Both the position numbers and the translations under genes were made by a program. This document shows, in pieces, positions 7,158 to 15,318 of a DNA stretch of 30,215 bases. Positions within the stretch are counted from its first letter, which is position 1; the number at the start of each line of letters is the position of its first letter. The DNA is from an uncultured Clostridia bacterium (GTDB taxonomy: Bacteria > Bacillota > Clostridia > Christensenellales > Borkfalkiaceae): assembly GCA_947088135.1 (NCBI GenBank), contig CAMUFJ010000021.1, forward strand, positions 1-30,215, written 5' to 3'. The notes beneath the pieces were generated by a model. It had not been told where the DNA came from. It saw only the letters and a list, made by a program, of their open reading frames with translations, and searched no databases.

Positions 7158-9326
7158 ATGGTATGTGAAGTGATCGTCGACATCGCGCACAGCGACGTAG
7201 ACAAAATTTTCGATTACGCCTGCGATTTTCCCGTGGAAGCGGGGACCCGCGTTACCGTTCCGTTTGGCAAACAGACGGTAACGGGGTTTGTGGTGCGCGT
7301 AAAAGAACACAGCTCATATCCCGAGGAGAAGCTCAAAAAAATTTATCGGAAAGCGGAGGACTATCCCGCGCTCAACGCGGAGTGCCTGTCGCTTGCAAAG
7401 AAGCTCGCTTCGCGTTACCGCTGTCCGCTCGCGCTTACGCTCCGCCTGTTTTTGCCCGCGGAAATGCGCACGGGAAAGGTGGCGGAACGGTTTACGGGCG
7501 TTATCAGTTTGAGCGGAGAGGGCGAACCGCCCAATCCCCGCGCCAAAGCCCAGCTCGCTCTTGTTTCCTATTTGGAGGAAAAGGGGGAGGAGGAAGCTCC
7601 CGTTTTACGCGAAAAATTCGGCGGGGCTGTTACCGCTCTCATCAAAAAGGGCGTTTTGAAAGAGGAAAAGCGGAGGAAACTTCGCGATCCTTACCGCGGC
7701 GTGGAGGGCAAAAAAGAGGAGCGCAGGCTCACGTCCGCACAGCAGAATGCGGTGGATACCGTACAAAATACCGATAAAACCGTCGTGCTTTTGCACGGCG
7801 TGACGGGGAGCGGGAAGACGGAGGTTTATTTGACCCTCATCGCCCGCGCCTTGGAGGAGGGAAAAACGGCGCTCTTTTTGGTGCCCGAAATTTCCCTCAC
7901 TCCGCAGATGCTCGCCCAGCTCCGTTCCCGCTTCGGGGAGTACGCGGCGATTTTGCACAGCGGACTCTCTGCGGGCGAGCGGTTCGACGAATGGCAGAGG
8001 CTGCGCGCGGGAAGCGCGCGCATTGCGATCGGCGCGCGTTCGGCGGTGTTCGCGCCTGTTGAGAATTTGGGGGTCATCGTCATCGACGAAGAACACGACG
8101 GAAGCTATTCCTCGGAAACGGCTCCCCGCTACAATACCTTCGAGATCGCGCGCCTCAGGGCAAAGCATAACGGATGTAAATTAGTGCTTGGCAGTGCAAC
8201 GCCCGCCGTGGAAACGTATCGACGGGCAAAAAACGGCGAGTTCGAACTGATCGCCATGCCCGACCGCATCAATGCCCGCCCTATGCCGTCGGTACAGCTT
8301 GTCGATATGAGGCGGGAAGTGAGAAGGGGAAATCCTTCGCCCTTTTCCTCGGCGCTTCGGGAAAAGCTCGAAGCGTGCCTGAACAGCGGAAATCAGGCGA
8401 TTTTGTTTTTGAATCGCAGGGGGTATTCCCAAACGGTCATCTGCCGCGATTGCGGCTACGTCGCAAAATGCGAGAGCTGCGACGTCGCGCTTACCTATCA
8501 CAGCGAAGAGGACTGTTTGAAATGCCACTACTGCGGCGCGCGCTATAAAATGCCCCGCGCGTGCCCCGAGTGCGGAGGCGTTCATATCGGCTACGTTGGC
8601 ACGGGGACGCAGAGGGTGGTCATGGAACTGCAAAAGCTCTATCCCGAGGCGCGCATTCTTCGTATGGACGCGGACAACGTGAGCGGGAAAGAGGGACACT
8701 ACAAAATTCTGCACAGCTTTGCGGAGCGTGAGGCGGATATTCTCGTAGGCACGCAGATGGTGGCGAAGGGACACGACTTTCCGTTTGTGACCCTCGTGGG
8801 GGTGTTGGACGCCGACATGAGTTTGCACTTCCCCGATTACAGAAGCGGGGAACGCACCTTTCAGCTCGTAACGCAGGTTGCCGGCAGGAGCGGGAGAGCG
8901 GAGGCGACGGGCGAGGTGGTGTTACAAACCTACGACCCCGAAAATTATATTTTGCGTTTCGCGGCGCGCTACGACTACTGCGGTTTTTACGAGCACGAGA
9001 TTTCTATGCGCGCGGCGACCATGTTTCCTCCGTTTGCCCGTATCGTGAGGGTCATGGTGACGGGCGCGGAAGAGCGCGAAACGGTGGAGGCGCTGAAATC
9101 CGTTTATGAACGGTTACAGCAGGTGTACGCAAGGCATTCGGAGGAGTTTTTGTTTTTCAACCGTATGCACGCGCCCATCAAGCGCATTCAAAATAAATTC
9201 CGCTATCAGGTACTCATGCGCCTTACGGACGGCGGGGCTTTGGAAGAGATATACGACGCCGTTTACGGCGAAAAATATAAAAACGTACTCGTTTATGTGG
9301 AAGAAAATCCGAGTAATTTGAGCTGA
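7158..9326 (+). CDS. priA: primosomal helicase PriA
   Basis: PriA recognises stalled forks and reloads the replicative helicase. Of the 722 residues, the first part is the N-terminal fork-binding domain. Then come Walker A GVTGSGKT near residue 214, the DEEH box in VIDEEHDGSYSS, motif III GSATPAVETYRRA, and a Cys-rich zinc insertion (CRDCGYVAKCESC ... CLKCHYCG ... CPECG). Motifs GTQMVAKGHDF and VAGRSGRA follow. ATG 7158 is chosen because the protein then starts MVCEVIVDIAH, as PriA proteins do. The SD is poor; in-frame TTG 7125 and GTG 7143 are upstream alternatives. def follows after 11 nt. Confidence 0.95.
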   Translation: MVCEVIVDIAHSDVDKIFDYACDFPVEAGTRVTVPFGKQTVTGFVVRVKEHSSYPEEKLKKIYRKAEDYPALNAECLSLAKKLASRYRCPLALTLRLFLPAEMRTGKVAERFTGVISLSGEGEPPNPRAKAQLALVSYLEEKGEEEAPVLREKFGGAVTALIKKGVLKEEKRRKLRDPYRGVEGKKEERRLTSAQQNAVDTVQNTDKTVVLLHGVTGSGKTEVYLTLIARALEEGKTALFLVPEISLTPQMLAQLRSRFGEYAAILHSGLSAGERFDEWQRLRAGSARIAIGARSAVFAPVENLGVIVIDEEHDGSYSSETAPRYNTFEIARLRAKHNGCKLVLGSATPAVETYRRAKNGEFELIAMPDRINARPMPSVQLVDMRREVRRGNPSPFSSALREKLEACLNSGNQAILFLNRRGYSQTVICRDCGYVAKCESCDVALTYHSEEDCLKCHYCGARYKMPRACPECGGVHIGYVGTGTQRVVMELQKLYPEARILRMDADNVSGKEGHYKILHSFAEREADILVGTQMVAKGHDFPFVTLVGVLDADMSLHFPDYRSGERTFQLVTQVAGRSGRAEATGEVVLQTYDPENYILRFAARYDYCGFYEHEISMRAATMFPPFARIVRVMVTGAEERETVEALKSVYERLQQVYARHSEEFLFFNRMHAPIKRIQNKFRYQVLMRLTDGGALEEIYDAVYGEKYKNVLVYVEENPSNLS

Positions 9327-9337
9327 GGAGGAGAAAA

Positions 9338-9790
9338 ATGATACGTGAAATCGTACAGGTGGGCGACGAGGTTTTACGGGCGAAATGCAAGGCGGTAACG
9401 CAGTTCGACGGCGAGCTTGCCGCGCTTCTTGCCGATATGAAAGAAACGCTTCGCGACGCGCAGGGGGCGGGGCTTGCCGCTCCGCAGATCGGCGTGCCGA
9501 TCCGCGTGGTCGTCGTGGACGTGGACGAGGGCTATTTCGAGTTCGTCAACCCCGTGTTTATTTGGCAGAAAGGGGAGCAGGTGGGCCCCGAAGGGTGTTT
9601 GTCCGTTCGCGGAAAGTCGGGAATCGTCCGCCGCCCCGATAAAGTGAAGATTATTTATAACGATAAGAAGGGCGACCGCTTTACCTTGGTGGCACGCGGA
9701 TTTTTCGCCCGCGCCGTCTGCCACGAGCTCGATCACCTCGACGGCATCATCTATACCGATAAGGCGACGGACGTAAGAAATGAAGATTAA
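9338..9790 (+). CDS. def: peptide deformylase
   Basis: Def removes the formyl group from the N-terminal Met of new proteins and uses a catalytic metal. The three family motifs are present in 150 residues: GAGLAAPQIG, EGCLS (Cys metal ligand) and HELDH (HExxH with two His ligands). The start has a strong SD, AGGAGGAG (9326-9333), overlapping the priA stop. Its 3' end overlaps fmt by 11 nt. Def and Fmt do opposite steps of the formyl-Met cycle, which explains the pairing. Confidence 0.97.
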   Translation: MIREIVQVGDEVLRAKCKAVTQFDGELAALLADMKETLRDAQGAGLAAPQIGVPIRVVVVDVDEGYFEFVNPVFIWQKGEQVGPEGCLSVRGKSGIVRRPDKVKIIYNDKKGDRFTLVARGFFARAVCHELDHLDGIIYTDKATDVRNED

Positions 9791-10709
9791 AGCCGTGTTT
9801 GCGGGCACGCCCGCGTTTGCTCTTCCCTCTCTCCGCGCGCTCCATGCAAGGGGAGCGGTTTGCGCCGTTCTTACCCAGCCCGATAAACCGCAGGGCAGGA
9901 AGGGGATCTTAACGCCCTCGCCTGTAAAAGCGGAGGCGGAAAAGCTCGGTATTCCCGTTTTACAGCCCGCACGGCTCAAAGAGGACTACGGCGCGCTAAA
10001 AGAGATCGGCGCGGACGTTATGGTCACTTGCGCATACGGCCAGCTCTTAACGCAGGAGGTCTTGAACCTTTTCCCGCAGGGGGTTTGGAACGTTCACGCG
10101 AGCCTGCTTCCCGCCTACCGCGGCGCGGCGCCCATTGCGCGCGCCCTCATGGACGGTCAGACGCAGACGGGCGTTACCATTATGAAAACGGAGCTGGGGC
10201 TGGATACGGGCGATATTTTGCTTGCCGCCCCGCTTCCGATTTCCCAAGAGGACACCGCAGGCACGCTGACGGACAGGCTGTCGGGGCTTGGCGCGGAGCT
10301 CGTATGTAAGGCTCTCGACCTCCTCGAAAGCGGAGATTTTACTCTCGAAAAGCAGGGCGACGGCTTCGTATGTAAAAAGGTGGCGCGGACGCAGGTCGAT
10401 TTTTCCCGCCCCGCAAGCGAAGTGAGCGCGCTTATCCGCGGGCTTTCTCCCTCCCCGCTTGCCTTTGGAAAAGCGGGCGAAACGCTACTTAATTTCTATT
10501 TTGCCGAGGAAATTTCCTATGACGGAAAAGAGCCTTGCGGGACGGCGATCGGTGTAAATCCCAAAGAGGGGCTTGTCGTCAAGTGCGGAAACGGCGCGGT
10601 GAAGATCACCCGCCTGCAACCGGCGGGCGGCAAGGTCATGGACGCGCGCGATTATTTGAACGGAAGAAAAATTGCGGAGGGTACGCGTTTTGAGCAACCC
10701 GTTCTATGA
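9780..10709 (+). CDS. fmt: methionyl-tRNA formyltransferase
   Basis: Fmt formylates Met on initiator tRNA using 10-formyl-tetrahydrofolate. The 309-residue protein begins MKIKAVFAGTPAFA, has QPDKPQGRKG, then the catalytic region NVHASLLPAYRGAAPI with its conserved Asn/His, and TGVTIMKTELGLDTGDIL. A smaller C-terminal tRNA-binding domain starts near FSRPASEVSALIRGLSP. The ATG lies inside the end of def (11-nt overlap) with no strong SD, so coupling to def translation is likely. The next gene overlaps its end by 20 nt. Confidence 0.97.
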   Translation: MKIKAVFAGTPAFALPSLRALHARGAVCAVLTQPDKPQGRKGILTPSPVKAEAEKLGIPVLQPARLKEDYGALKEIGADVMVTCAYGQLLTQEVLNLFPQGVWNVHASLLPAYRGAAPIARALMDGQTQTGVTIMKTELGLDTGDILLAAPLPISQEDTAGTLTDRLSGLGAELVCKALDLLESGDFTLEKQGDGFVCKKVARTQVDFSRPASEVSALIRGLSPSPLAFGKAGETLLNFYFAEEISYDGKEPCGTAIGVNPKEGLVVKCGNGAVKITRLQPAGGKVMDARDYLNGRKIAEGTRFEQPVL

Positions 10710-11916
10710 CCCTTACCGCATTCTGTCGCGGGTCTACGCGGAGGGCGCGCACCTGAAAATCGCGCTTTCCGAAGAGCCGATCGAGGAACTCAACCGCGCC
10801 CGCACGGTGAAAACGGTGTACGGCGTGTTGGAAAACGACGGGTATCTTTCCCGCTGTATCCGCACCTTTGCGCCCAAAAACCCCAAACAGAGCGCGCGGA
10901 TTTTACTGAAAATTTCCCTGTATTGGCTCGCGGTTTTAAATAAACCGCGCTATATGGTGACGGATACCGCCGTGGATCTTTGTAAAAAGCTCGGAAAGGG
11001 CGGTATGGCGGGATTTATAAACGCCTTCCTGCGCGCGTTCGACGTGCAAAAGGTCGTTATCCCCGCAGGGCTCGACGGGCTGTGTATGCGCAGCAATTTC
11101 CCTCGCTTCGCGGCGGAACGGCTTTGCGCCGAATACGGCGAACGGGCGGAACGCATCATGCTTGCAAAGAGCGGCGGCGTGGGCGTACGCTTCGTAAGGG
11201 GGGAGGAGAATTATCTTTCCCGTCCGCATACAGAAACGCCGTTTCCTCATTTGTATCTCTTCGAGCATTTTGCCCGCGACGAGAAATTTTTTGCGGGAGA
11301 TTATACCTTTCAGTCGGTGGGGAGCGTGGCGATTTGCGACGCGGTAGAGCCTTGCGAACGCTTTTTGGACGCCTGCGCCGCGCCGGGAGGAAAGTCCGTC
11401 TTACTGTCGGCGAAATGCCGCGAGATCGTCGCCTGCGAGTTTCACGAACACCGCAAAAAGCTCATCGATAGCTATGCGGAGCGCATGAGCGTAACTAACG
11501 TGACGGCGGTGCAGTGCGATTCTTCTCTCTTTCGTGCCGAATGGGAGGAGGCTTTCGACGGCGTGCTGTGCGACGTTCCCTGTTCGGGCTTGGGCACGGT
11601 AGCGGAAAATCCCGATTTGCCCCTTCGGAAAACGGAGGAGGATTTTAGAAAACTCCCCGCCGTGCAGGAGGGCATTTTAAGCAACTGCGCCCGCTACGTA
11701 AAAAAGGGCGGGAAGCTTTATTATTCCACCTGCTCGGTGATGAAGGAGGAAAACGACGGGGTCGTCGGTGCGTTCTTAAAAATGCACCCGGATTTCGAAC
11801 CGGAGGATATTAGTTCCCCGCTCGCGCACGAAAGGACGGTTTTCGGCTTGCAATTCTTGCCCGACACCGCGTTCGGGGCGGGATTTTACGTTGTGAAAAT
11901 GCGGAAAAAGCTATGA
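10690..11916 (+). CDS. rsmB: 16S rRNA m5C967 methyltransferase RsmB
   Basis: RsmB methylates C967 (E. coli numbering) of 16S rRNA with S-adenosylmethionine. The N-terminal part is a NusB-like domain. The C-terminal Rossmann methyltransferase shows the SAM loop DACAAPGGKSVLL, the catalytic PCSGLG and the second Cys motif YSTCSVM. In frame there is no usable ATG. TTG 10690 is the best start because GGAGG (10677-10681) lies 8 nt upstream; this gives 408 residues and a 20-nt overlap with fmt. Use of a rare TTG start plus overlap suggests lower, coupled translation. The stop overlaps rlmN by ATGA. Confidence 0.93.
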   Translation: MSNPFYDPYRILSRVYAEGAHLKIALSEEPIEELNRARTVKTVYGVLENDGYLSRCIRTFAPKNPKQSARILLKISLYWLAVLNKPRYMVTDTAVDLCKKLGKGGMAGFINAFLRAFDVQKVVIPAGLDGLCMRSNFPRFAAERLCAEYGERAERIMLAKSGGVGVRFVRGEENYLSRPHTETPFPHLYLFEHFARDEKFFAGDYTFQSVGSVAICDAVEPCERFLDACAAPGGKSVLLSAKCREIVACEFHEHRKKLIDSYAERMSVTNVTAVQCDSSLFRAEWEEAFDGVLCDVPCSGLGTVAENPDLPLRKTEEDFRKLPAVQEGILSNCARYVKKGGKLYYSTCSVMKEENDGVVGAFLKMHPDFEPEDISSPLAHERTVFGLQFLPDTAFGAGFYVVKMRKKL

Positions 11917-12962
11917 AAGAAATTTTACAGGATCTCTCCCGCGCGGAGCTCGGCGCGCTCGTGGAGGGGCTGGGCGAGAAGAAATTCCGCGCCGATCAAA
12001 TTTATACGGGGCTCATGCAGGGCAAGCCGATTCGCGATCTGCCCGTTTCCGCTCCTCTTCGCGAAATGCTTTTGGAGCGGTTCGAGGACGAGCCCGTAAA
12101 ACTGTATAAAACGTTTACCGCCTCCGACGGCACGGAAAAATATTTGTTTTTGCTTGCCGACGGGAACGTCGTCGAGGGCGTGCTCATGCGGTACAAGTAC
12201 GGCAATACGCAGTGCGTTTCCACGCAGGTGGGCTGCCGTATGGGTTGCAAGTTTTGCGCTTCCACTCTCGGCGGGCTCGTACGCAGCCTCACGGCGGGGG
12301 AAATTTTGGGGCAGATCCTCCTTGTCAATCGCGAAAAAGGGGGCACGCTCAAAGACAGGTCAGTCACCAACGTCGTGCTCATGGGGAGCGGGGAGCCCTT
12401 CGATAATTACGAAAACGTAGTCAAATTCCTGCGTAACGTAACGGCGGAAGGAGGGATTTGCATCAGCGCGCGCAATGTCAGCCTTTCCACCTGCGGGTTG
12501 GTTCCCGAAATGAAAAAGTTTGCAAGCGAGGGAATTCCCGTCAATTTGACCGTTTCCCTCCACGCGGTGACGGACGGCGAGCGCAAACGCACCATGCCCG
12601 TTGCCAACAAATATAAAATCAAAGAGATTTTAGATGCGTGCGCCGTCTATTTCCGCGCGACGGGACGGCGTTATATCTTCGAATACAGCCTCATCTCGGG
12701 CGAAAACAGCGACGAGGAGCACGCGCTCGCCCTTGCAAAGCTGTTGAAGGGGAAGCCCTGTCACGTCAATCTCATTCGCTTGAACGAGGTGAAAGAGCGG
12801 GATTTGAATACCGTGAGCGAAAAGGAAGCCTATCGCTTTTTGGGCGTTTTGGAAAAGCAAGGAATTTCCGCTACCCTGCGCCGCAGCATGGGCTCCGACA
12901 TCGGCGGGGCTTGCGGGCAATTGAGAGCAACGGTATTAAAAGAGGAAGGCGGGAGCGTATGA
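11913..12962 (+). CDS. rlmN: 23S rRNA m2A2503/tRNA m2A37 methyltransferase RlmN
   Basis: RlmN is a radical-SAM enzyme that methylates C2 of A2503 in 23S rRNA. The 349-residue protein has the N-terminal accessory domain (KKFRADQIYTGL), the [4Fe-4S] motif CRMGCKFC (CxxxCxxC), then the family sequences VLMGSGEPFDNYENV and VSLHAVTDGERKRTMPVA. The conserved C-terminal Cys used in the methyl-transfer mechanism lies in GSDIGGACGQLR. The start overlaps the rsmB stop by ATGA. In Bacillus, prpC, prkC and rsgA come next; here rpe follows directly. Confidence 0.97.
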   Translation: MKEILQDLSRAELGALVEGLGEKKFRADQIYTGLMQGKPIRDLPVSAPLREMLLERFEDEPVKLYKTFTASDGTEKYLFLLADGNVVEGVLMRYKYGNTQCVSTQVGCRMGCKFCASTLGGLVRSLTAGEILGQILLVNREKGGTLKDRSVTNVVLMGSGEPFDNYENVVKFLRNVTAEGGICISARNVSLSTCGLVPEMKKFASEGIPVNLTVSLHAVTDGERKRTMPVANKYKIKEILDACAVYFRATGRRYIFEYSLISGENSDEEHALALAKLLKGKPCHVNLIRLNEVKERDLNTVSEKEAYRFLGVLEKQGISATLRRSMGSDIGGACGQLRATVLKEEGGSV

Positions 12963-12982
12963 AGAACGTACAAAGGAGCATC

Positions 12983-13642
12983 ATGCCGAACGTAAAAATA
13001 GCGCCGTCGATTTTGGCGGCTGACTTTTCTAAAATGGGAACGGAGGTGGGACGGCTCGCCGAAAACGGCGCGGACCTCATTCATTGCGACGTGATGGACG
13101 GGAGTTTTGTTCCGCCCATTACCTTCGGCGCGCAAATGGTAAAGAGCCTCCGTCCGCTCACCTCCCTTCCGCTCGACTGTCATTTAATGGTAAATCACCC
13201 CGAAACGCAGATCGAGAGCTTTGTGAAGGCGGGTGCGGACGTCATCAGTATTCACGCCGAGGCGTGCGGGAAAGGGCTTGTGCCCCTCATGCGCGAAATC
13301 AAGGCGTGCGGCATAAAGGCAAGCGCGGTCGTCAATCCCGAAACGCCCGTTTCCGTCTTGTTCGACGCCGCGGAGGTTGCCGATATGTTCCTCGTCATGA
13401 GCGTACATCCCGGTTGGGGCGGGCAGAAATTTATTCCCGAAACGCTGGAAAAGCTTCGCGCGCTGCGGGCGTTTTGCGCGAAAATCGGCAGAGGAGAGCT
13501 CGACATTCAAGTGGACGGCGGTGTGACGGAGGAGAACGTCGGCGAAATTATTTCCGCGGGCGCAAACGTGATCGTGGCGGGAAGCGCAGTGTTCCGCGCG
13601 GCGGATATGCGCGCGGCAATCGCGGGGCTCAGGTCGGCATGA
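12983..13642 (+). CDS. rpe: ribulose-phosphate 3-epimerase
   Basis: Rpe interconverts ribulose 5-phosphate and xylulose 5-phosphate in the pentose phosphate pathway. The TIM-barrel motifs are all visible: KIAPSILAADF, HCDVMDGSFVPPITFG, DCHLM, SIHAEA, VMSVHPGWGGQKFI and the phosphate-binding VDGGVTEENVGE...AGSAVF. Two starts compete. ATG 12983 has AAAGGAG (12972-12978) and gives 219 residues beginning MPNVKIAPSIL, the usual length. ATG 12959 overlaps the rlmN stop by ATGA and would add 8 residues. I prefer 12983. Its stop overlaps thiN by ATGA. Confidence 0.96.
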   Translation: MPNVKIAPSILAADFSKMGTEVGRLAENGADLIHCDVMDGSFVPPITFGAQMVKSLRPLTSLPLDCHLMVNHPETQIESFVKAGADVISIHAEACGKGLVPLMREIKACGIKASAVVNPETPVSVLFDAAEVADMFLVMSVHPGWGGQKFIPETLEKLRALRAFCAKIGRGELDIQVDGGVTEENVGEIISAGANVIVAGSAVFRAADMRAAIAGLRSA

Positions 13643-14244
13643 AGGCGGTAATACTTTTAAACGGCGAGCCTTACGAGGGCGAAATAAAGGCGGACGGCGC
13701 ATACGTTTACTGTTGCGACGGAGCGTACGAATGGGCGAAGGACAAGGTGCGCATCGACGAAAATTTGGGGGATTACGATTCGCTTTCCTATCTTCCCGAA
13801 CCCCTGCCCACAGAGATCTATCCCTCGGAGAAAAATTTTACGGACGGAGAGATTGCGCTTTTGCGCGCGCTCAAACGGGGCGCGGAGGAAATCGAAATTT
13901 ACGGCGGAGGCGGAGGGCGCGAGGATCATTTTCTCGGTAATTTACAGCTATTGTATCTTTCGCTTTCTCTCGGCGCAAGAGCGGTGATGCGCAACAACAA
14001 TTCGCTGATTTTTGCGGGCACGGGGCGAATTGTGCTTGACGGTTTCGAGGGTAAAACGCTCTCCATCGTACCATTCGGCGGAAATGCGCATATAATAGAG
14101 AGTAGCGGATTAAAATATCCTCTTTGCGGGCTCGACCTTGTCTACGGCTCTACGCGCGGAATCTCCAACGTCGCCGTGAGCGGAAAGGCGCATATCTTAA
14201 CGCACGATAGAGTGCTCGTGCTCGTCAACGGGGAAACGCTCTGA
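13639..14244 (+). CDS. thiN: thiamine pyrophosphokinase
   Basis: This enzyme makes thiamine diphosphate from thiamine and ATP. The 201-residue protein shows the substrate-binding series of the family: CDGAYEWA, LGDYDSL, SEKNFTDGEIALLRAL and the GGREDHFLGNLQLL stretch containing the conserved RxDH. A beta-rich C-terminal thiamine-binding domain follows. ATG 13639 overlaps the rpe stop by ATGA, with little SD, so coupling is likely. Gene order rpe-thiN followed by a tiny ORF matches Bacillus, where spoVM follows thiN. Confidence 0.93.
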   Translation: MKAVILLNGEPYEGEIKADGAYVYCCDGAYEWAKDKVRIDENLGDYDSLSYLPEPLPTEIYPSEKNFTDGEIALLRALKRGAEEIEIYGGGGGREDHFLGNLQLLYLSLSLGARAVMRNNNSLIFAGTGRIVLDGFEGKTLSIVPFGGNAHIIESSGLKYPLCGLDLVYGSTRGISNVAVSGKAHILTHDRVLVLVNGETL

Positions 14245-14264
14245 AATTATTTTAGAGGTGAGAG

Positions 14265-14336
14265 ATGATTGTTTGTGTAAAACCGCCCGTTCCGATCCGT
14301 ATGATACTCAAACTGTTTTGCAGGAAGAAATCATGA
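14265..14336 (+). CDS. spoVM: SpoVM-like small amphipathic protein, 23 aa
   Basis: A 23-codon ORF begins at ATG 14265 behind a near-perfect SD, GAGGTGA (14255-14261). It ends with TGA overlapping the dipeptidase ATG (ATGA). The peptide reads MIVCVKPPVPIRMILKLF and ends CRKKS. SpoVM is a 26-residue amphipathic helix that marks the curved forespore membrane and anchors the spore coat base. Its B. subtilis sequence starts MKFYTIKLPKFLGGIVRAML. The two share hydrophobic residues before a Lys-x-Pro, a mid-peptide Ile-(Val/Leu)-(Arg/Lys), and a basic end. Position is the strongest support: B. subtilis has rpe-thiN-spoVM-rpmB, and this ORF follows thiN by 20 nt. The identification is inference from synteny and pattern. 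Confidence 0.72.
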   Translation: MIVCVKPPVPIRMILKLFCRKKS

Positions 14337-15265
14337 AATATTGCGATTTACATTGCGACGCGCTCACCGCTTCGAACGGAGAGAGGCAAATCACCCGCGG
14401 ACATTTAACGGCAAGCGGGTGTTTTTTGCAGTGCTTTGCGGCGTTCGTTTCCGAAGAAAAGGAACGGTTTGCCGCCGCCCTCGGAATGGCAGACGAGCTC
14501 GATGCCCTGTGCGAAAAAGAGGGCTATCATCTCGTAAAAAGCGCAGACGAGCTTCAAGAGGGCAAAATAAACGCACTGTTTACCGTTGAGGACGGCGGGG
14601 CGATCGAGGGCGATTTGGGCAAGCTGAACACCCTCTGCGGGCGCGGAATGCGCATGATGTCGCTTACTTGGAACTTTCCCAACGAGCTGGGGTATCCCTC
14701 TTTTCCCGATTACAAGGGGCTTTGCGCGGGCAGGGTCCCGTTCGAAAAACGGGAAACGGAGCGCGGGCTCACCGCGCGCGGGCGGGAGGCGGTGGAGGCG
14801 ATGTGCGGGCTCGGCGTGCTCGCCGACGTGTCGCACGGGAGCGACAGGCTTTTTTTTGAGGTCGCCGATATTTGTAAAAGCTACGGCAAGCCCTTTGTCG
14901 CGAGCCATACTGCGGCGAATTCCGTACACGATTGCGCCCGCAATCTTACGGACGAACAGCTTAGGCGGCTTGGCGATTGCGGCGGTGTTGCGGGGCTGTA
15001 CTTCTGCGCCGACTTTCTCTCTTCCGATGTGAGTGCGGAAGGGCAGAAGCGGGCGATCCTTGCCCACGCGCGCGCCATGCTGAATGCGGGCGGGGAGGAC
15101 GTCCTGTGCATCGGGAGCGACTTCGACGGAATCCCGCCCAACCCCGCAATGAAAAATGCAGGGGAAATTCCATGGCTGTTCGAAGAACTCATAAAAGAGT
15201 TTGGCAGTCGCGTTACGGAGAAAATCGCTTACGGGAATTTTCTTAGAGTACTTTCCGAGAGATAA
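14333..15265 (+). CDS. membrane dipeptidase family protein (M19)
   Basis: This is a zinc-dependent dipeptidase of the M19 (renal dipeptidase) family, which hydrolyses dipeptides. Zinc-site motifs appear in order across 310 residues: HCD (residues 7-9, the HxD pair), the bridging Glu in TVEDGGAI, a His in LADVSHGSD, another in VASHTAANS, and an Asp in IGSDFDGIPPNP. ATG 14333 has a modest AGGA (14322-14325) and overlaps the stop of the 23-codon ORF before it. There is no signal peptide, so it is probably cytosolic. It is not part of the Bacillus gene block and looks like a lineage insertion between spoVM and rpmB. A strong terminator follows. Confidence 0.93.
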   Translation: MKYCDLHCDALTASNGERQITRGHLTASGCFLQCFAAFVSEEKERFAAALGMADELDALCEKEGYHLVKSADELQEGKINALFTVEDGGAIEGDLGKLNTLCGRGMRMMSLTWNFPNELGYPSFPDYKGLCAGRVPFEKRETERGLTARGREAVEAMCGLGVLADVSHGSDRLFFEVADICKSYGKPFVASHTAANSVHDCARNLTDEQLRRLGDCGGVAGLYFCADFLSSDVSAEGQKRAILAHARAMLNAGGEDVLCIGSDFDGIPPNPAMKNAGEIPWLFEELIKEFGSRVTEKIAYGNFLRVLSER

Positions 15266-15270
15266 GACAA

Positions 15271-15307
15271 CGAAAAAGGGTGTTGCAAAAAGCAACACCC
15301 TTTTTCG
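15271..15307. terminator. bidirectional terminator
   Basis: A perfect 16-bp stem (15271-15286 with 15292-15307) contains GGGTGTTGC/GCAACACCC flanked by A5 and T5 runs around an AAAAA loop. It can end both the dipeptidase transcript and the convergent ABC transporter transcript. Confidence 0.95.
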
Positions 15308-15318
15308 TAATAACTTTT

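Noticed and set aside
12959..12982. Earlier rpe start overlapping rlmN by ATGA
   Set aside because: Possible, but ATG 12983 has the better SD match and gives the standard Rpe N-terminus and length.
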